Of a stretch of DNA of 34,237 nucleotides, positions 1 to 8,148 are shown piece by piece. The DNA is taken from the NCBI GenBank assembly GCA_030040865.1, contig JASHSX010000138.1, positions 1-34,237 of the forward strand, given 5' to 3'. A program made the position numbers and the translations under genes. The DNA comes from Thermoplasmata archaeon. GTDB lineage: Archaea; Thermoplasmatota; Thermoplasmata; Lutacidiplasmatales; UBA184. Below the pieces are notes generated by a model. It searched no databases, was not told where the DNA came from, and was given only the letters and a program-made list of their open reading frames with translations. Position 1 is the stretch's first letter; the number at the start of each line of letters is the position of its first letter.

Positions 1-1011
1 GTCGTCCGCGAGTCGAAGGAGGAGTATGCGCGGCTCGCGGCTCAGTGGGACGCGAGCGCCTACACCGTGAACGGATTCGCCCGCTGGACCCGGGACGCCG
101 AGGCGGCCCGTCTGCTCGCGGACGCGACCAAACGGCTCCGGGGCTGGGGTGTAGAGGTTCGGCCGGTCGGCCCCCAGGAGCTCGCCGACCGGCTCCCGTT
201 CGGGAGGTTCGACGACCTCGAGGGCGCGATCCTGAGCGAGGGAGACGCAGTGGTCACGCCGAGCGCGATCACCGAGCTGTATGCCGAGTCGGCGCGCCGG
301 GCCGGCGTCGACCTCGAGCTTGCGACCCCGCTGCGTTCCGTCGGGCGGGCGGACGGGGGTTGGGAGCTCACTACGGCCGGCCGAACGGTCCGCGGGCGCC
401 GGCTCGTGGTCGCCGCCGGCGCTTGGTCGAAACGCGTGCTTGCGCGACTGGGGCACGCTCTCCCGCTCGTCCCGTACCGCACCCAAGCCGCGGTGCTGCG
501 CCCCGCGGCCGCGGGTCCCGCCCCGTTCCCCTCCGTCCACGACATCGACTCCGACGTCTACGCGCGGCCGGAGGCGAACGGGAGGATCCTCGCCGGCGAC
601 GGCACCGAGTCGGTGGAGGCCGACCCCGACACGTTCCGGCCCGGCGGCGACGAGGGGTTCGTCGCGCACCTCGCCGAGACGTTCGAGCGCCGGTTCCCGG
701 GCTGGTCGGACGCCGAGCTGGTCCGGGCCTGGGCGGGCGTATGCACCGCGACGCCCGATCGACGGCCGCTGGTAGGCCCCGTCGACGCGTCGGAGGGTCT
801 GTTCGCGGTGACGGGGTTCAACGGCTTCGGCGTGATGCGGGCCGGCGGGGTCGCTGCCCGTCTGGCGGGCGTCCTGGCCGCGAGCGAGGACGGCACGAGC
901 GGTCTCGACCCGCTCCGTCCCGTCCTCCCGGAGCGGCTCGTCGGCCGATCGATCTCCTTCGCGCCCCGGCCGGGCTTCACGCTCGAGGGCGGCGACGCGC
1001 CCCGGTTCTAG
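1..1011 (+). CDS. FAD-dependent oxidoreductase, DAO (glycine/D-amino acid oxidase) family, 5' truncated
   Basis: The reading frame is open from the first base of the window, so the N-terminus, which should hold the dinucleotide-binding GxGxxG motif, lies outside; about 336 residues are visible. The remaining part looks like the substrate and C-terminal FAD-binding portion of DAO-fold flavoenzymes. It shows a VVAAGAWS segment (second FAD contact in the family) and a C-terminal TPDRRPLVGP...GLFAVTGFNGFGVMRAGG stretch, corresponding to the usual TPD-x-x-P-x-IG and GF-x-G-x-G-x-M motifs. Such enzymes oxidise the C-N bond of amino acids or N-methyl amino acids and give H2O2 or pass electrons on. 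The substrate cannot be told from the sequence. It is convergent with thyX (17 bases between the stops), so it belongs to a transcription unit starting to the left. Confidence 0.8.
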   Translation, partial: VVRESKEEYARLAAQWDASAYTVNGFARWTRDAEAARLLADATKRLRGWGVEVRPVGPQELADRLPFGRFDDLEGAILSEGDAVVTPSAITELYAESARRAGVDLELATPLRSVGRADGGWELTTAGRTVRGRRLVVAAGAWSKRVLARLGHALPLVPYRTQAAVLRPAAAGPAPFPSVHDIDSDVYARPEANGRILAGDGTESVEADPDTFRPGGDEGFVAHLAETFERRFPGWSDAELVRAWAGVCTATPDRRPLVGPVDASEGLFAVTGFNGFGVMRAGGVAARLAGVLAASEDGTSGLDPLRPVLPERLVGRSISFAPRPGFTLEGGDAPRF

Positions 1012-1028
1012 GGCGCGGGTGGGGCGGC

Positions 1029-1955
1029 CTACCCGGGCCCGAACTCCGGACCGGGTGCCCGGAGCCGCTCGAGCTTCGCCAGGAACTCCACGCCCTCCCC
1101 CGTCGTCATCGGTTTCCCGTCGTCGCGGAGGAGAGGGAGGTCGGCGAGCGCGCACGCCTCCTCGGGCTTCGCTCCGCGGAGGAGCGCGGCCACGGCGACG
1201 GACTCCTTTCGGCTCAGGGAGATCGAGCCGAGCTCGAAGTCCTCGAACGCCTCGTAGGCGATCGGGCAGACGACGCGGACGATCTGCGCGAGCTCGGCCG
1301 CGTAGAGACGGATCTCCTCCTGGGCGTGGGGGTCGAGCCGGAGCGAGAGGAAGTGCAGGAGGTTCCAGAGGTCGGACTTCCAGTACCATTCGGTGTAGTA
1401 CGAGAGGGGCAGGATCAGGCGGGCCGTCTCGCGCGCGACGCCGTCGGCGAGCGCCCGCTCGTAGGCGGCGTACGCCTCGGTGGAGACCCGCGCGAGCTCC
1501 GAGCGGAACCGCTCGACGACCTCTCCCGGCAACGGCTCGCCCCGACCCTGCCGGTTCCGGGTCGACTGCCGGCGCACCTCCTCGGCCGGCGGAAGATCGA
1601 ACTCGTCCGGCACGACCGAGTACCGCTGCGAATACTCGTTGATGGAGGCGGTCCGGTGCCGCACCCACTGGCGCGCGACGTAGATCGGAAGCCGCACGAG
1701 GAACTTGAACTCGACCATCTCGAACGGCGTCGTATGCCGGTGCCGAAGCAGGTAGCGGATGAGCCCGCGGTCGTCGCGGACCGACTTCGTGCCGGCGCCG
1801 TAGGAGACCCGGGCGGCCTGGACGATCGAGGCGTCGGTGCCCATGTAGTCCACCAGCGCGACGAAGCCGTGCGAGAGCACCGGGCGTCGGACCCCGATGA
1901 GTCGGTCGGCGGCCGGAACGCCGGGACGGGTCATCGCGGGCTCGGCGTCCGCCAC
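1029..1955 (-). CDS. thyX: Flavin-dependent thymidylate synthase ThyX
   Basis: Makes dTMP from dUMP using methylene-tetrahydrofolate (or an archaeal pterin), NAD(P)H and FAD, in the cytoplasm. The signature RHRTASINEYSQRY at residues 99-112 fits the ThyX motif RHRxxSxNExSxRY exactly. Other typical parts are the RHRHTTPFEMVEF block (71-83) and the YTEWYWKSDLWNLLHFLSLR stretch in the second half. At 308 residues it is longer than the common 220-260, with extra sequence at the C-terminus. The start chosen is GTG at 1955, because a TATA-like box lies about 26 bases upstream; an in-frame ATG at 1934 is the alternative. It is divergent from metG. No classical thyA is visible in the window. Confidence 0.95.
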   Translation of the reverse strand: MADAEPAMTRPGVPAADRLIGVRRPVLSHGFVALVDYMGTDASIVQAARVSYGAGTKSVRDDRGLIRYLLRHRHTTPFEMVEFKFLVRLPIYVARQWVRHRTASINEYSQRYSVVPDEFDLPPAEEVRRQSTRNRQGRGEPLPGEVVERFRSELARVSTEAYAAYERALADGVARETARLILPLSYYTEWYWKSDLWNLLHFLSLRLDPHAQEEIRLYAAELAQIVRVVCPIAYEAFEDFELGSISLSRKESVAVAALLRGAKPEEACALADLPLLRDDGKPMTTGEGVEFLAKLERLRAPGPEFGPG

Positions 1956-1977
1956 GATCGGGACGCAGGACGTCGAG

Positions 1978-1985
1978 ATTAAAGG
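1978..1985 (-). promoter_or_regulatory. TATA-like box of thyX
   Basis: On the minus strand CTTTAATC stands in G+C-rich sequence about 26 bases before the GTG start of thyX. That spacing matches an archaeal TATA box with transcription beginning at or next to the start codon, i.e. a leaderless mRNA. Seen in sequence; function inferred. Confidence 0.55.
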
Positions 1986-2016
1986 CGCTCCGCCGAGAGA
2001 CGGGCGCGCTCCGGGG

Positions 2017-2025
2017 AAAACCTAT
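2017..2025 (+). promoter_or_regulatory. TATA-like box of metG
   Basis: AAACCTATA is the only A/T-rich stretch in the thyX-metG divergent spacer that faces metG, about 40 bases before the ATG at 2062. A GGAGGG at 2052-2057 could serve as ribosome binding site, so this mRNA probably has a short leader. Confidence 0.5.
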
Positions 2026-2061
2026 AGGCCGCCCCCCGCTCGATCGGGTCCGGAGGGCCCA

Positions 2062-4332
2062 ATGGCGCGCATTTTCGTCGGCATCGCGTGGCCGTACTCG
2101 AACGGCCCGTTCCACATCGGGCACCTCGCCGGGGCGTACCTTCCCGGGGAGATCTTCGCCCGGTTCCACCGCTTGCGCGGCGACGAGGTGCTGATGGTGT
2201 CGGGCTCGGACATGCACGGCACCCCGACGCTGATCCGGGCCGAGAAGGAGGGCACGACGCCCCAGGTGGTCGCCGAGCGGTACCACGGGATCAACCGGGA
2301 CGCCTTCGGTCAGCTCGGTTTCTCGTTCGATCTCTACACCCACACGCACACGGTCGTTCACGAGCGGACCGTCCAGGAGTTCTTCCTGACGCTGCTCGAG
2401 CACCGGTACATCGACCGGCGTACGGAGGAGGCCGCGTACTGCCCGAAGCACCGCCGGTTCCTGCCCGACCGGTACCTGCTCGGGACATGTCCGCACTGCG
2501 GCTTCGACTCCGCCCGGGGCGACGAGTGCGACAACTGCGGTAAACCGGTCGACGCCCGGCAGCTGGGCGCGCCGCGGTGCGCCCTCGACGGCACTCCGGC
2601 GGAGTTCCGCCCCACGGAGCACTTCTACCTCGACCTGGACCGCCTCCAGGAGAAGCTCGCCCGCTACGTGGCGGAGCAGGCGCCGCACTGGCGGCCCGGC
2701 GTCACCGGTGTCGCGGAGAGCTTTCTCGCCGCCGGGCTGCGCCCGACCCCGATCACGCGCGACCTCGACTGGGGGGTCCCGATCCCGCTCGACGGCTACG
2801 ACGCGAAGCGGTTCTACGTCTGGTTCGACGCGGTGATCGGCTACCTCTCGGCGTCCAAGGAGTGGGCGATCCGCGCCGGCCGGCCCGAAGCGTGGAAGCG
2901 GTACTGGGACCCGCGCGAGGCGGTCCGGCAGTACTACTTCATCGGCAAGGACAACAAGTTCCACCACACGATCGTCTGGCCCGGGATGCTCCTCGGGGCC
3001 GAAGGGCTCCAGCTGCCGTACGACGTTCCCGCGAACGAGTGGCTGAGAGTGGACGGCCAGAAGATCTCGAAGAGCCGCACGGACGGGCTCGAGGCGTTCA
3101 TCCCGTCGCTGCTCGCCCGGTACCCGCCGGACGTGATCCGCTTCTATGCGGCGCTGCTCGCGCCCCAGAACCACGACACCGAGCTCGACTGGGACGAATT
3201 CCACCAGCTCCACGAGGAGGTGCTCGCGAACCAGTGGGGCAACCTCGTTCAGCGCACCCTCGTCCTCGCCCGGGATCGGTACGGCGGCAAGGTGCCGCCC
3301 GGGCCCGCGGACGCCCGCGACGAGGACGCTCCGGGGGGCACGCTCGACCGGCTGCGGACCGCCCACGCGCGGATCACGCGGGAGTACGAGCAGGTCCACC
3401 TGAAGGAGGCGCTCGACCTCACGCTCGAGCAGGTCCGGGAGACGAACCGCTGGTTCCATGACGCGCATCCGTGGGACGCGAAGGACCCCGAGCGGGCCCG
3501 CCTTCTCCGCGAGGCCCTCTGGCGCGTGAAGGCGCTCGCGACGTGGCTCGCCCCGGTACTCCCGTTCTCCAGTGCCGAGGTCTACCGGATGCTCGGCTAC
3601 TCCGGGCCGCCGAGTTCCGGCGACTGGGATCGGGCGCTCGATCCGCCGCCCGGTGGTCAGCCGCTCGGGGAGATCCGGCCGCTCTTCCCCCGGCCGACCG
3701 TGGAGAGCCCCGCCCCCGTGGCTCCCTCGTCGAAGTCCCCCGGGGAGATCGCGGCCCTCGCCCCGCTGGGCGCGCGGGCCGGAGTCATCCGGGCGGCCGT
3801 TCCCCATCCCGCGGCGGACAAGCTGTACGTCCTCTCGGTGGACCTGGGCGAACCGACGCCGCGAACGGTCGTGGCCGGCCTGCGGGGCTCGTACCCGGTC
3901 GAGGAGCTCGTGGGCCGGCCGGTGATCGTGCTCGCGAACCTGGCCCCCCGGACCATCCGACGCATGACCTCCCAGGGGATGGTGCTCGCGGCCGAGGACG
4001 GGGATCGGGCCGTCCTCCTCCGGCCGCCGGACGCGGTGCCGCCCGGCGCCTGGCTCGCGGGCGTCGGGCCGGAGGTCCGGGAGATCACCTACGACGAGTT
4101 CGCGGCGACCCCGCTCTCCGTCGGCCGCGTGGTCGGCCGGAGGCCCGACGGCCGCCGCTCCGTCGACCTGGGAGCGCGGAGCGTCGAGGTCGACGGGGAA
4201 TGGCCCGAGGGCGAGACGGTGGTCGTCCGGTTGCCGACGGCCGAGGCGACCCACGGAGAGGTCTTGGGCTTCGACGGCTCCCGTCCGATCCGGCCGGAGG
4301 TGCCGGTGCCGCTCGGGGCGAAGGTGCGATGA
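2062..4332 (+). CDS. metG: Methionyl-tRNA synthetase with fused C-terminal tRNA-binding OB domain
   Basis: Charges tRNA-Met. 756 residues. The class I signatures are HIGH at residues 18-21 and a KMSKS variant KISKS at 334-338. The zinc-binding connective peptide has C143-x2-C146 and C156-x2-C159, plus an earlier Cys at 127, as in archaeal-type MetRS. The anticodon-binding helical domain follows. From about residue 562 to 672 comes an EMAPII/Trbp111-type OB fold (IRAAVPHPAADKLYVLSVDL, SQGMVLAA), which in many archaea is a separate MetG beta protein. About 84 further residues follow that OB fold and are not part of the usual enzyme. The start at 2062 is chosen because MARIFVGIAWPYSNGPFHIGH matches the normal N-terminus and GGAGGG precedes it; an upstream in-frame extension would run across the promoter. 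The PHP gene starts inside its stop codon (ATGA). Confidence 0.97.
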   Translation: MARIFVGIAWPYSNGPFHIGHLAGAYLPGEIFARFHRLRGDEVLMVSGSDMHGTPTLIRAEKEGTTPQVVAERYHGINRDAFGQLGFSFDLYTHTHTVVHERTVQEFFLTLLEHRYIDRRTEEAAYCPKHRRFLPDRYLLGTCPHCGFDSARGDECDNCGKPVDARQLGAPRCALDGTPAEFRPTEHFYLDLDRLQEKLARYVAEQAPHWRPGVTGVAESFLAAGLRPTPITRDLDWGVPIPLDGYDAKRFYVWFDAVIGYLSASKEWAIRAGRPEAWKRYWDPREAVRQYYFIGKDNKFHHTIVWPGMLLGAEGLQLPYDVPANEWLRVDGQKISKSRTDGLEAFIPSLLARYPPDVIRFYAALLAPQNHDTELDWDEFHQLHEEVLANQWGNLVQRTLVLARDRYGGKVPPGPADARDEDAPGGTLDRLRTAHARITREYEQVHLKEALDLTLEQVRETNRWFHDAHPWDAKDPERARLLREALWRVKALATWLAPVLPFSSAEVYRMLGYSGPPSSGDWDRALDPPPGGQPLGEIRPLFPRPTVESPAPVAPSSKSPGEIAALAPLGARAGVIRAAVPHPAADKLYVLSVDLGEPTPRTVVAGLRGSYPVEELVGRPVIVLANLAPRTIRRMTSQGMVLAAEDGDRAVLLRPPDAVPPGAWLAGVGPEVREITYDEFAATPLSVGRVVGRRPDGRRSVDLGARSVEVDGEWPEGETVVVRLPTAEATHGEVLGFDGSRPIRPEVPVPLGAKVR

Positions 4333-5009
4333 CCGACGGGGTCCGGATCGACCTGCACGTGCACGCCCAGTGGTCGCCCGACTCGCGGCTCACGCTCGAG
4401 GCGATCGTCGGTCGGCTGTCGTACGTCGGGCTGCGCGGGTTCGCGCTGACCGACCACAACACCGTCGCCGGCCACGCCGCCCTCGCCGAGCTGCGCGCCC
4501 GCCACCCCGAGTACCTGTACCTGCCGGGCGTCGAGGTCTCGGCGCGCGAGGGGCACCTGCTCGGCTACGGCGTCACCGAGGCCCCTCCCCCGCACCGGCC
4601 GGTCGCCGAGACGGTCGAGTGGATCGAGGGACGGGGTGGGGTCGCGGTCCTGGCGCATCCGTACCGGTGGACCCACGGGGTGGGTCGGAAGGTGGCGTCG
4701 CAGGCTCGGGTCCGCGTCCTGGAATCCCGGAACGGCCACAACTCCGAGATCGCGAACGCCAAGGCGGAGCTCACCGCGGCCCAGCGCCAGCTGGCGACCA
4801 CGGGGGGGAGCGACGCCCACGATCTCGGGGACCTGGGGCGCGCGTTCACGGAGTGGACCGAACCCGCGGAGACGGCCGACGAGCTCCTCGAGTCGCTCCG
4901 TCGGGGCCGCACGAAGGCCGACGGCCTCTCGCTCGCCCTCCCGGGGCGGGTCCGCTGGTCGACGCGCACGATGCTCCGCTTCGTGACCCGCGGATTCCGT
5001 CCGCTCTGA
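4329..5009 (+). CDS. PHP-domain metal-dependent phosphoesterase
   Basis: 226 residues, a stand-alone PHP domain (polymerase and histidinol phosphatase fold, COG0613-like). Metal ligands expected for the fold are visible: H10-x-H12, D42-H43 in LTDHNT, E69, H76, H110 in AHPYRW, and D162-x-H164 in GSDAHD. Family members hydrolyse phosphomonoesters such as nucleoside 3',5'-bisphosphates or RNA 5' ends; the substrate here is not predictable. The start ATG overlaps the metG stop by four bases, so the two are cotranscribed and probably translationally coupled. That suggests, without proving, a role in nucleotide or RNA turnover near translation. Confidence 0.85.
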   Translation: MTDGVRIDLHVHAQWSPDSRLTLEAIVGRLSYVGLRGFALTDHNTVAGHAALAELRARHPEYLYLPGVEVSAREGHLLGYGVTEAPPPHRPVAETVEWIEGRGGVAVLAHPYRWTHGVGRKVASQARVRVLESRNGHNSEIANAKAELTAAQRQLATTGGSDAHDLGDLGRAFTEWTEPAETADELLESLRRGRTKADGLSLALPGRVRWSTRTMLRFVTRGFRPL

Positions 5010-5033
5010 CCCGACGGCCGACGCGCCCCCACG

Positions 5034-5041
5034 TCTTTTAC
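5034..5041 (+). promoter_or_regulatory. TATA-like box of tRNA-Cys
   Basis: TCTTTTAC lies 27-34 bases before the first base of the tRNA-Cys gene, the spacing expected of an archaeal TATA box for a tRNA. Confidence 0.6.
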
Positions 5042-5067
5042 CCCCGACGGTCCCTCCCTCCCGCCGC

Positions 5068-5140
5068 GCCGAGGTGGCAGAATGGTTAATGCGACGGACT
5101 GCAGATCCGTTTCCTGGGGGTTCGATTCCCTCCCTCGGCT
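5068..5140 (+). tRNA. tRNA-Cys (GCA)
   Basis: 73 bases fold as a complete cloverleaf. The acceptor stem is GCCGAGG with CCTCGGC, and the discriminator base is T, the normal cysteine identity element. The anticodon arm is ACGGA-CTGCAGA-TCCGT, so the anticodon is GCA. The T arm is GGGGG-TTCGATT-CCCTC, its outermost pair being G-C and the last a G-C/G-T mix. No intron is seen and CCA is not encoded, as is common in archaea. Confidence 0.95.
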
Positions 5141-5263
5141 CCTCCGGACCGGGCCGGCCCGCGACCCTGACCGGCGGCGGCACCGACGGCGGCGCCGTTC
5201 CGGTGGCCCGCGCCCCGGGACCGCGGTTCCCAAGCTCGTCCGATCGAGCGCCGGACCCGTCGG

Positions 5264-5755
5264 ATGAGCGTCGCGACGAAGCGGGCGTACGAACCGGCGG
5301 CGCCCGAGGACGGCACCCGGTACCTCGTCGACCGGCTCTGGCCGCGCGGCGTCACGAAGGAACGGCTCCACGTCGCCGCGTGGCTCAAGGAGATCGCCCC
5401 GAGCGAGACCCTGCGTCGGCGATTCCATCACGATCCCGCCGAGTTCGCGCAGTTCCGGGCCGCGTACCGGCGCGAGCTGCTCGCGCGGCCCGAGGCGTGG
5501 GCGGGCCTGGCCGCGGAGGTCCGGGACGGTCCGGTGACCCTCGTCTACGCCGCGCGCGACGGGACGCATTCCAACGCGGCGGTCCTTGCCGAGCTCCTGC
5601 GCGAGGGCGACGTCACGGTGGCGGGTCTCGGGGTGGGGAAAAGCGCGCGCGCACGCGGGTCCACCACGCCGCGACCGGCACCGAGAGGACGCGCTCGCGC
5701 TCCTGCTCGAGCTGCGACCAGAGGATCCGGGCCTCGAACGGCGCCTCGCGGGTGA
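5264..5755 (+). CDS. DUF488 family protein with an unusual C-terminal tail
   Basis: 163 residues. Residues 1-115 match the DUF488 family: VDRLWPRGV at 22-30, KEIAPSETLRRRF near 42-54 and the closing TLVYAARDGTHSNAAVLAELL at about 92-112. DUF488 proteins are small soluble proteins of unknown biochemistry. Family members usually end near residue 115-125. Here the frame continues for about 45 Arg/Pro/Ala-rich residues until a stop inside the convergent ClC gene, giving a 143-base tail-to-tail overlap. The tail looks like read-through into sequence shaped by the other strand. Start ATG 5264 lies just before the conserved region. No clear promoter is seen in the 123 bases after tRNA-Cys, so cotranscription with the tRNA is possible. 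Confidence 0.82.
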   Translation: MSVATKRAYEPAAPEDGTRYLVDRLWPRGVTKERLHVAAWLKEIAPSETLRRRFHHDPAEFAQFRAAYRRELLARPEAWAGLAAEVRDGPVTLVYAARDGTHSNAAVLAELLREGDVTVAGLGVGKSARARGSTTPRPAPRGRARAPARAATRGSGPRTAPRG

Positions 5756-7457
5756 CGAAGCCGATGACGTGGGTGGGTTCGCCGGGGTCGACGACCGGAA
5801 GCGCGCTCCCGTCGAGCTGGGCGAGACGTTCGGCGGCGGTACGCATCGGCTCGTCCGGGTAGGCGGCGCTCGAGAGCGCGACGGCGCGTCGGCGCACCGG
5901 CGCGGCCGGGTCGCCGCCGATCTCGAGATACCGCTGGAGGTCGCGGCGGGCCGCGAACCCGACCGGCGTCCCGCCGTCCGCGAGGAGCGTGAGGCCGCTC
6001 TCGCCGGCGTCCGGTGTCCCCGAGACGCGGACCGCCTCCTCGACCGAGACGTCGGCCGGGACGATCGCGACGCTCGTGTGCATCACGGAGCGCACGGGGA
6101 TCCGCTCGAGGGGATCGACCGAGTACTCGCGGGCGACGTGCACGCCGCGGCGAGCGACCTTCTCGGTGAGGACCGAGCGCTTCACCACGAGGACGGTGAC
6201 GGCGTCGGCGACCAGCGCGGCCACGAGGAGCGGGAACAGGGCCTCGAAGTCGTGGGTGAGCTCGAGCGAGAAGACGACGCCCGTGAACGGCGCGCGCATC
6301 GTGCCCCCGATCATCGCGCCCATCCCAACGAGCACGAACAGTCCCACGGAACCTCCGGGCAGGACGACGGCGAACAGGGCGCCTAGGCAGCCGCCGATCA
6401 TGAGGAGCGGCGCGAGGACGCCGCCGGACGTGCCCGATCCGAGGGAGATCGCCCAGATGGCGGCCTTGACGATCACGAGCGACAGGATCACCGTGATCCC
6501 GAACTGCGCCAGGAGGAGCCCGTCGATCGAGTTGTAGCCGACCCCGAGGGCACGCGGCGCGAGGATCCCGCCGACCCCGATCGCGAGGCCCCCGAGGGCC
6601 GGCCACCACATCCAGTGGATCGGGAGCTTTCGGAAGCCGTCCTCCGAGGCGTACACCGACCAGGTGAGCAGCATCGAGATCCCGCCCGCGAGGAGACCCA
6701 GGACGAGCGCGGACAGGAGGGTCCACGAGGTGGGCGCGGCCGAGAGGGGGATCGGGAACAGCGGGTTCGCGCTGATGAGCTGCCAGCGGACGACCGTCGC
6801 CACCGCGACGGCCGCACCGACCGGCACCAGGCTCCGCGGTTTCCACTCGAAGAGGAGCAGCTCGACCGAGAGGAGTACCGCGGCGAGCGGACTGTTGAAC
6901 GTCGCGGCCATCCCGGCCGCGGCGCCGGCGACCAGGAGGGTCTTCCGCTCCGCGGCGGTCACCCGCACGAACTGGCCGAGGACGCTCCCGAAGGCGCCGC
7001 CGGTCATGATGATCGGGCCCTCGGCCCCGAACGGCCCTCCCGAGCCGATCGAGATCGCCGTCGCGACCGGCTTGAGGACGGTGACTTTCGGCTCGATCTT
7101 GCTCTTGTTGATCAGGATCGCCTCGATCGCTTCGGGGATCCCGTGGCCCCGGATGCGCTCGGAACCGTACCGGGCCATCCCGCCCACGAGGAGCCCGCCG
7201 AGGACGGGAACGCCGATCGCCAGGAGGCCGAGCGAGTTGCCGGACGGCGACGTGAACGAGAACGACAGTCGGCCGTAGTAGAACAGGTTCGTGAAGAACC
7301 CGATCAGATCGAGGAGCGCGACGGCGATGAGCGCCGCCACGATCCCGATCGGGACCGCCCACGCCGCCAGGAGGAGCAGCCGCCGGTTCGCGGAGGTGAA
7401 GTCCCCGAGCTGCTGCGCCCCGTAGTGCGGCGGGGCCGTCGCGGCGGGGGAGCTCAC
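5613..7457 (-). CDS. ClC-type chloride channel/antiporter with C-terminal CBS pair
   Basis: 614 residues. About the first 430 are strongly hydrophobic and form the ClC membrane domain. Selectivity motifs are present: GHGIP at 104-108 (for GSGIP), GAEGP at 144-148 with gating glutamate E146 (for GREGP), and GVLAP at 346-350 (for GxFxP). The position equivalent to the proton glutamate E203 of E. coli ClC appears to be Leu200, judged by eye, so whether this is a channel or a Cl-/H+ exchanger is open. Residues about 445-570 hold two CBS domains (RSVMHTSVAIVP..., AAERLAQLDGSALPVVD), which bind adenosine nucleotides in other ClC proteins. The 3' end overlaps the convergent DUF488 gene. The uspA gene lies 103 bases upstream on the same strand, and this gap shows no distinct promoter. 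Confidence 0.93.
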   Translation of the reverse strand: MSSPAATAPPHYGAQQLGDFTSANRRLLLLAAWAVPIGIVAALIAVALLDLIGFFTNLFYYGRLSFSFTSPSGNSLGLLAIGVPVLGGLLVGGMARYGSERIRGHGIPEAIEAILINKSKIEPKVTVLKPVATAISIGSGGPFGAEGPIIMTGGAFGSVLGQFVRVTAAERKTLLVAGAAAGMAATFNSPLAAVLLSVELLLFEWKPRSLVPVGAAVAVATVVRWQLISANPLFPIPLSAAPTSWTLLSALVLGLLAGGISMLLTWSVYASEDGFRKLPIHWMWWPALGGLAIGVGGILAPRALGVGYNSIDGLLLAQFGITVILSLVIVKAAIWAISLGSGTSGGVLAPLLMIGGCLGALFAVVLPGGSVGLFVLVGMGAMIGGTMRAPFTGVVFSLELTHDFEALFPLLVAALVADAVTVLVVKRSVLTEKVARRGVHVAREYSVDPLERIPVRSVMHTSVAIVPADVSVEEAVRVSGTPDAGESGLTLLADGGTPVGFAARRDLQRYLEIGGDPAAPVRRRAVALSSAAYPDEPMRTAAERLAQLDGSALPVVDPGEPTHVIGFVTREAPFEARILWSQLEQERERVLSVPVAAWWTRVRARFSPPRDPPP

Positions 7458-7560
7458 GAGGGGCCGCCCGGGGCGTTCCGCGGCGATGCGTCCTGTCGGG
7501 AACGGCGGGCCGGCGGGCGCCCGCTGCCGTTGCGCCGGGGTCGCGTCCGGTCCATGGCGC

Positions 7561-8001
7561 CTAGCTCCCGATCACCAGGACGGAGCGGTGGGACACTCCG
7601 GCCACGTACTTCGCCACCCGCCCGCGCAGCCGAAGGCCCCCCGCCTTCTCGCGGCGAACGAGGACGATCAGGTCGCAGTCCGCGAACTCCGCGTACTCGC
7701 AGATCCGCTCGCCCGGGTCCCCGTGGAGGATCTTGATGGGGATGTCGCGCGCCCCCGGCCCGGCGTGCGCGACGAGCGCGGAGCGGAGCGTCTGGTTGAC
7801 GCGCAGCTCCTCCTCGTTCGCGGGGTTCCCGTCGTGCTCGTCGCCGGCGATCGCGGTCGGCCGCATCACCACGTGGCAGACGATCGTGGCCGGGACGCGC
7901 TCGAGCACGCCCTTCAGGGTCTCCCAGGCCCGGTCGCTCGGGGGCGTGGAGTCGAGCGCGAGCAGCGTGCGACGAAACAGCGGCGGACTCGCCGTGGCCA
8001 T
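7561..8001 (-). CDS. Universal stress protein (UspA) family
   Basis: 146 residues with the UspA alpha/beta fold: FRRTLLALDSTPPSDRAWETL at the N-terminus, a DIPIKILHGDPGERICEYAEFADCDLIVLVRR core and a closing HRSVLVIGS strand. The ATP-binding loop G-x2-G-x9-G-S/T is degenerate: the region reads GLRLRGRVAKYVAGVSHRS, so nucleotide binding is uncertain. Start ATG 8001 fits both the fold and a TATA-like box about 34 bases upstream. The downstream same-strand gene is the ClC protein; a joint role in pH or osmotic stress is possible but only inferred. Confidence 0.88.
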   Translation of the reverse strand: MATASPPLFRRTLLALDSTPPSDRAWETLKGVLERVPATIVCHVVMRPTAIAGDEHDGNPANEEELRVNQTLRSALVAHAGPGARDIPIKILHGDPGERICEYAEFADCDLIVLVRREKAGGLRLRGRVAKYVAGVSHRSVLVIGS

Positions 8002-8031
8002 GCCCTCGAGCTCCGTCCAGCACCGACTCGG

Positions 8032-8039
8032 ACTTAACG
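8032..8039 (-). promoter_or_regulatory. TATA-like box of uspA
   Basis: CGTTAAGT on the minus strand, about 31-38 bases before the uspA ATG, in otherwise G+C-rich sequence. It probably also drives the ClC gene downstream. Confidence 0.45.
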
Positions 8040-8075
8040 CCGGAGGAACGAACGGCCCGCCCGGCTCGGAGCGGG

Positions 8076-8083
8076 TCTTTATC
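8076..8083 (+). promoter_or_regulatory. TATA-like box of the DUF998-NADH dehydrogenase pair
   Basis: TCTTTATC faces the DUF998 gene, about 70 bases before its GTG start. A GGGAGGGA at 8134-8141 is a good ribosome binding site, so this unit would carry a leader of roughly 40 bases. Confidence 0.45.
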
Positions 8084-8148
8084 CCCCGCCCGGACTCGGC
8101 CTCCCGGTTCCGATCCGTCCTGCCGGAACCCTGCGGGAGGGAACGCAC

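Noticed and set aside
1897..2061. Upstream in-frame extension of metG
   Set aside because: Covers the thyX start and both divergent TATA-like boxes; the normal MetRS N-terminus begins at 2062.
5141..5263. Possible second RNA gene or riboswitch between tRNA-Cys and the DUF488 gene
   Set aside because: No cloverleaf or recognisable conserved RNA motif could be seen in these 123 bases.
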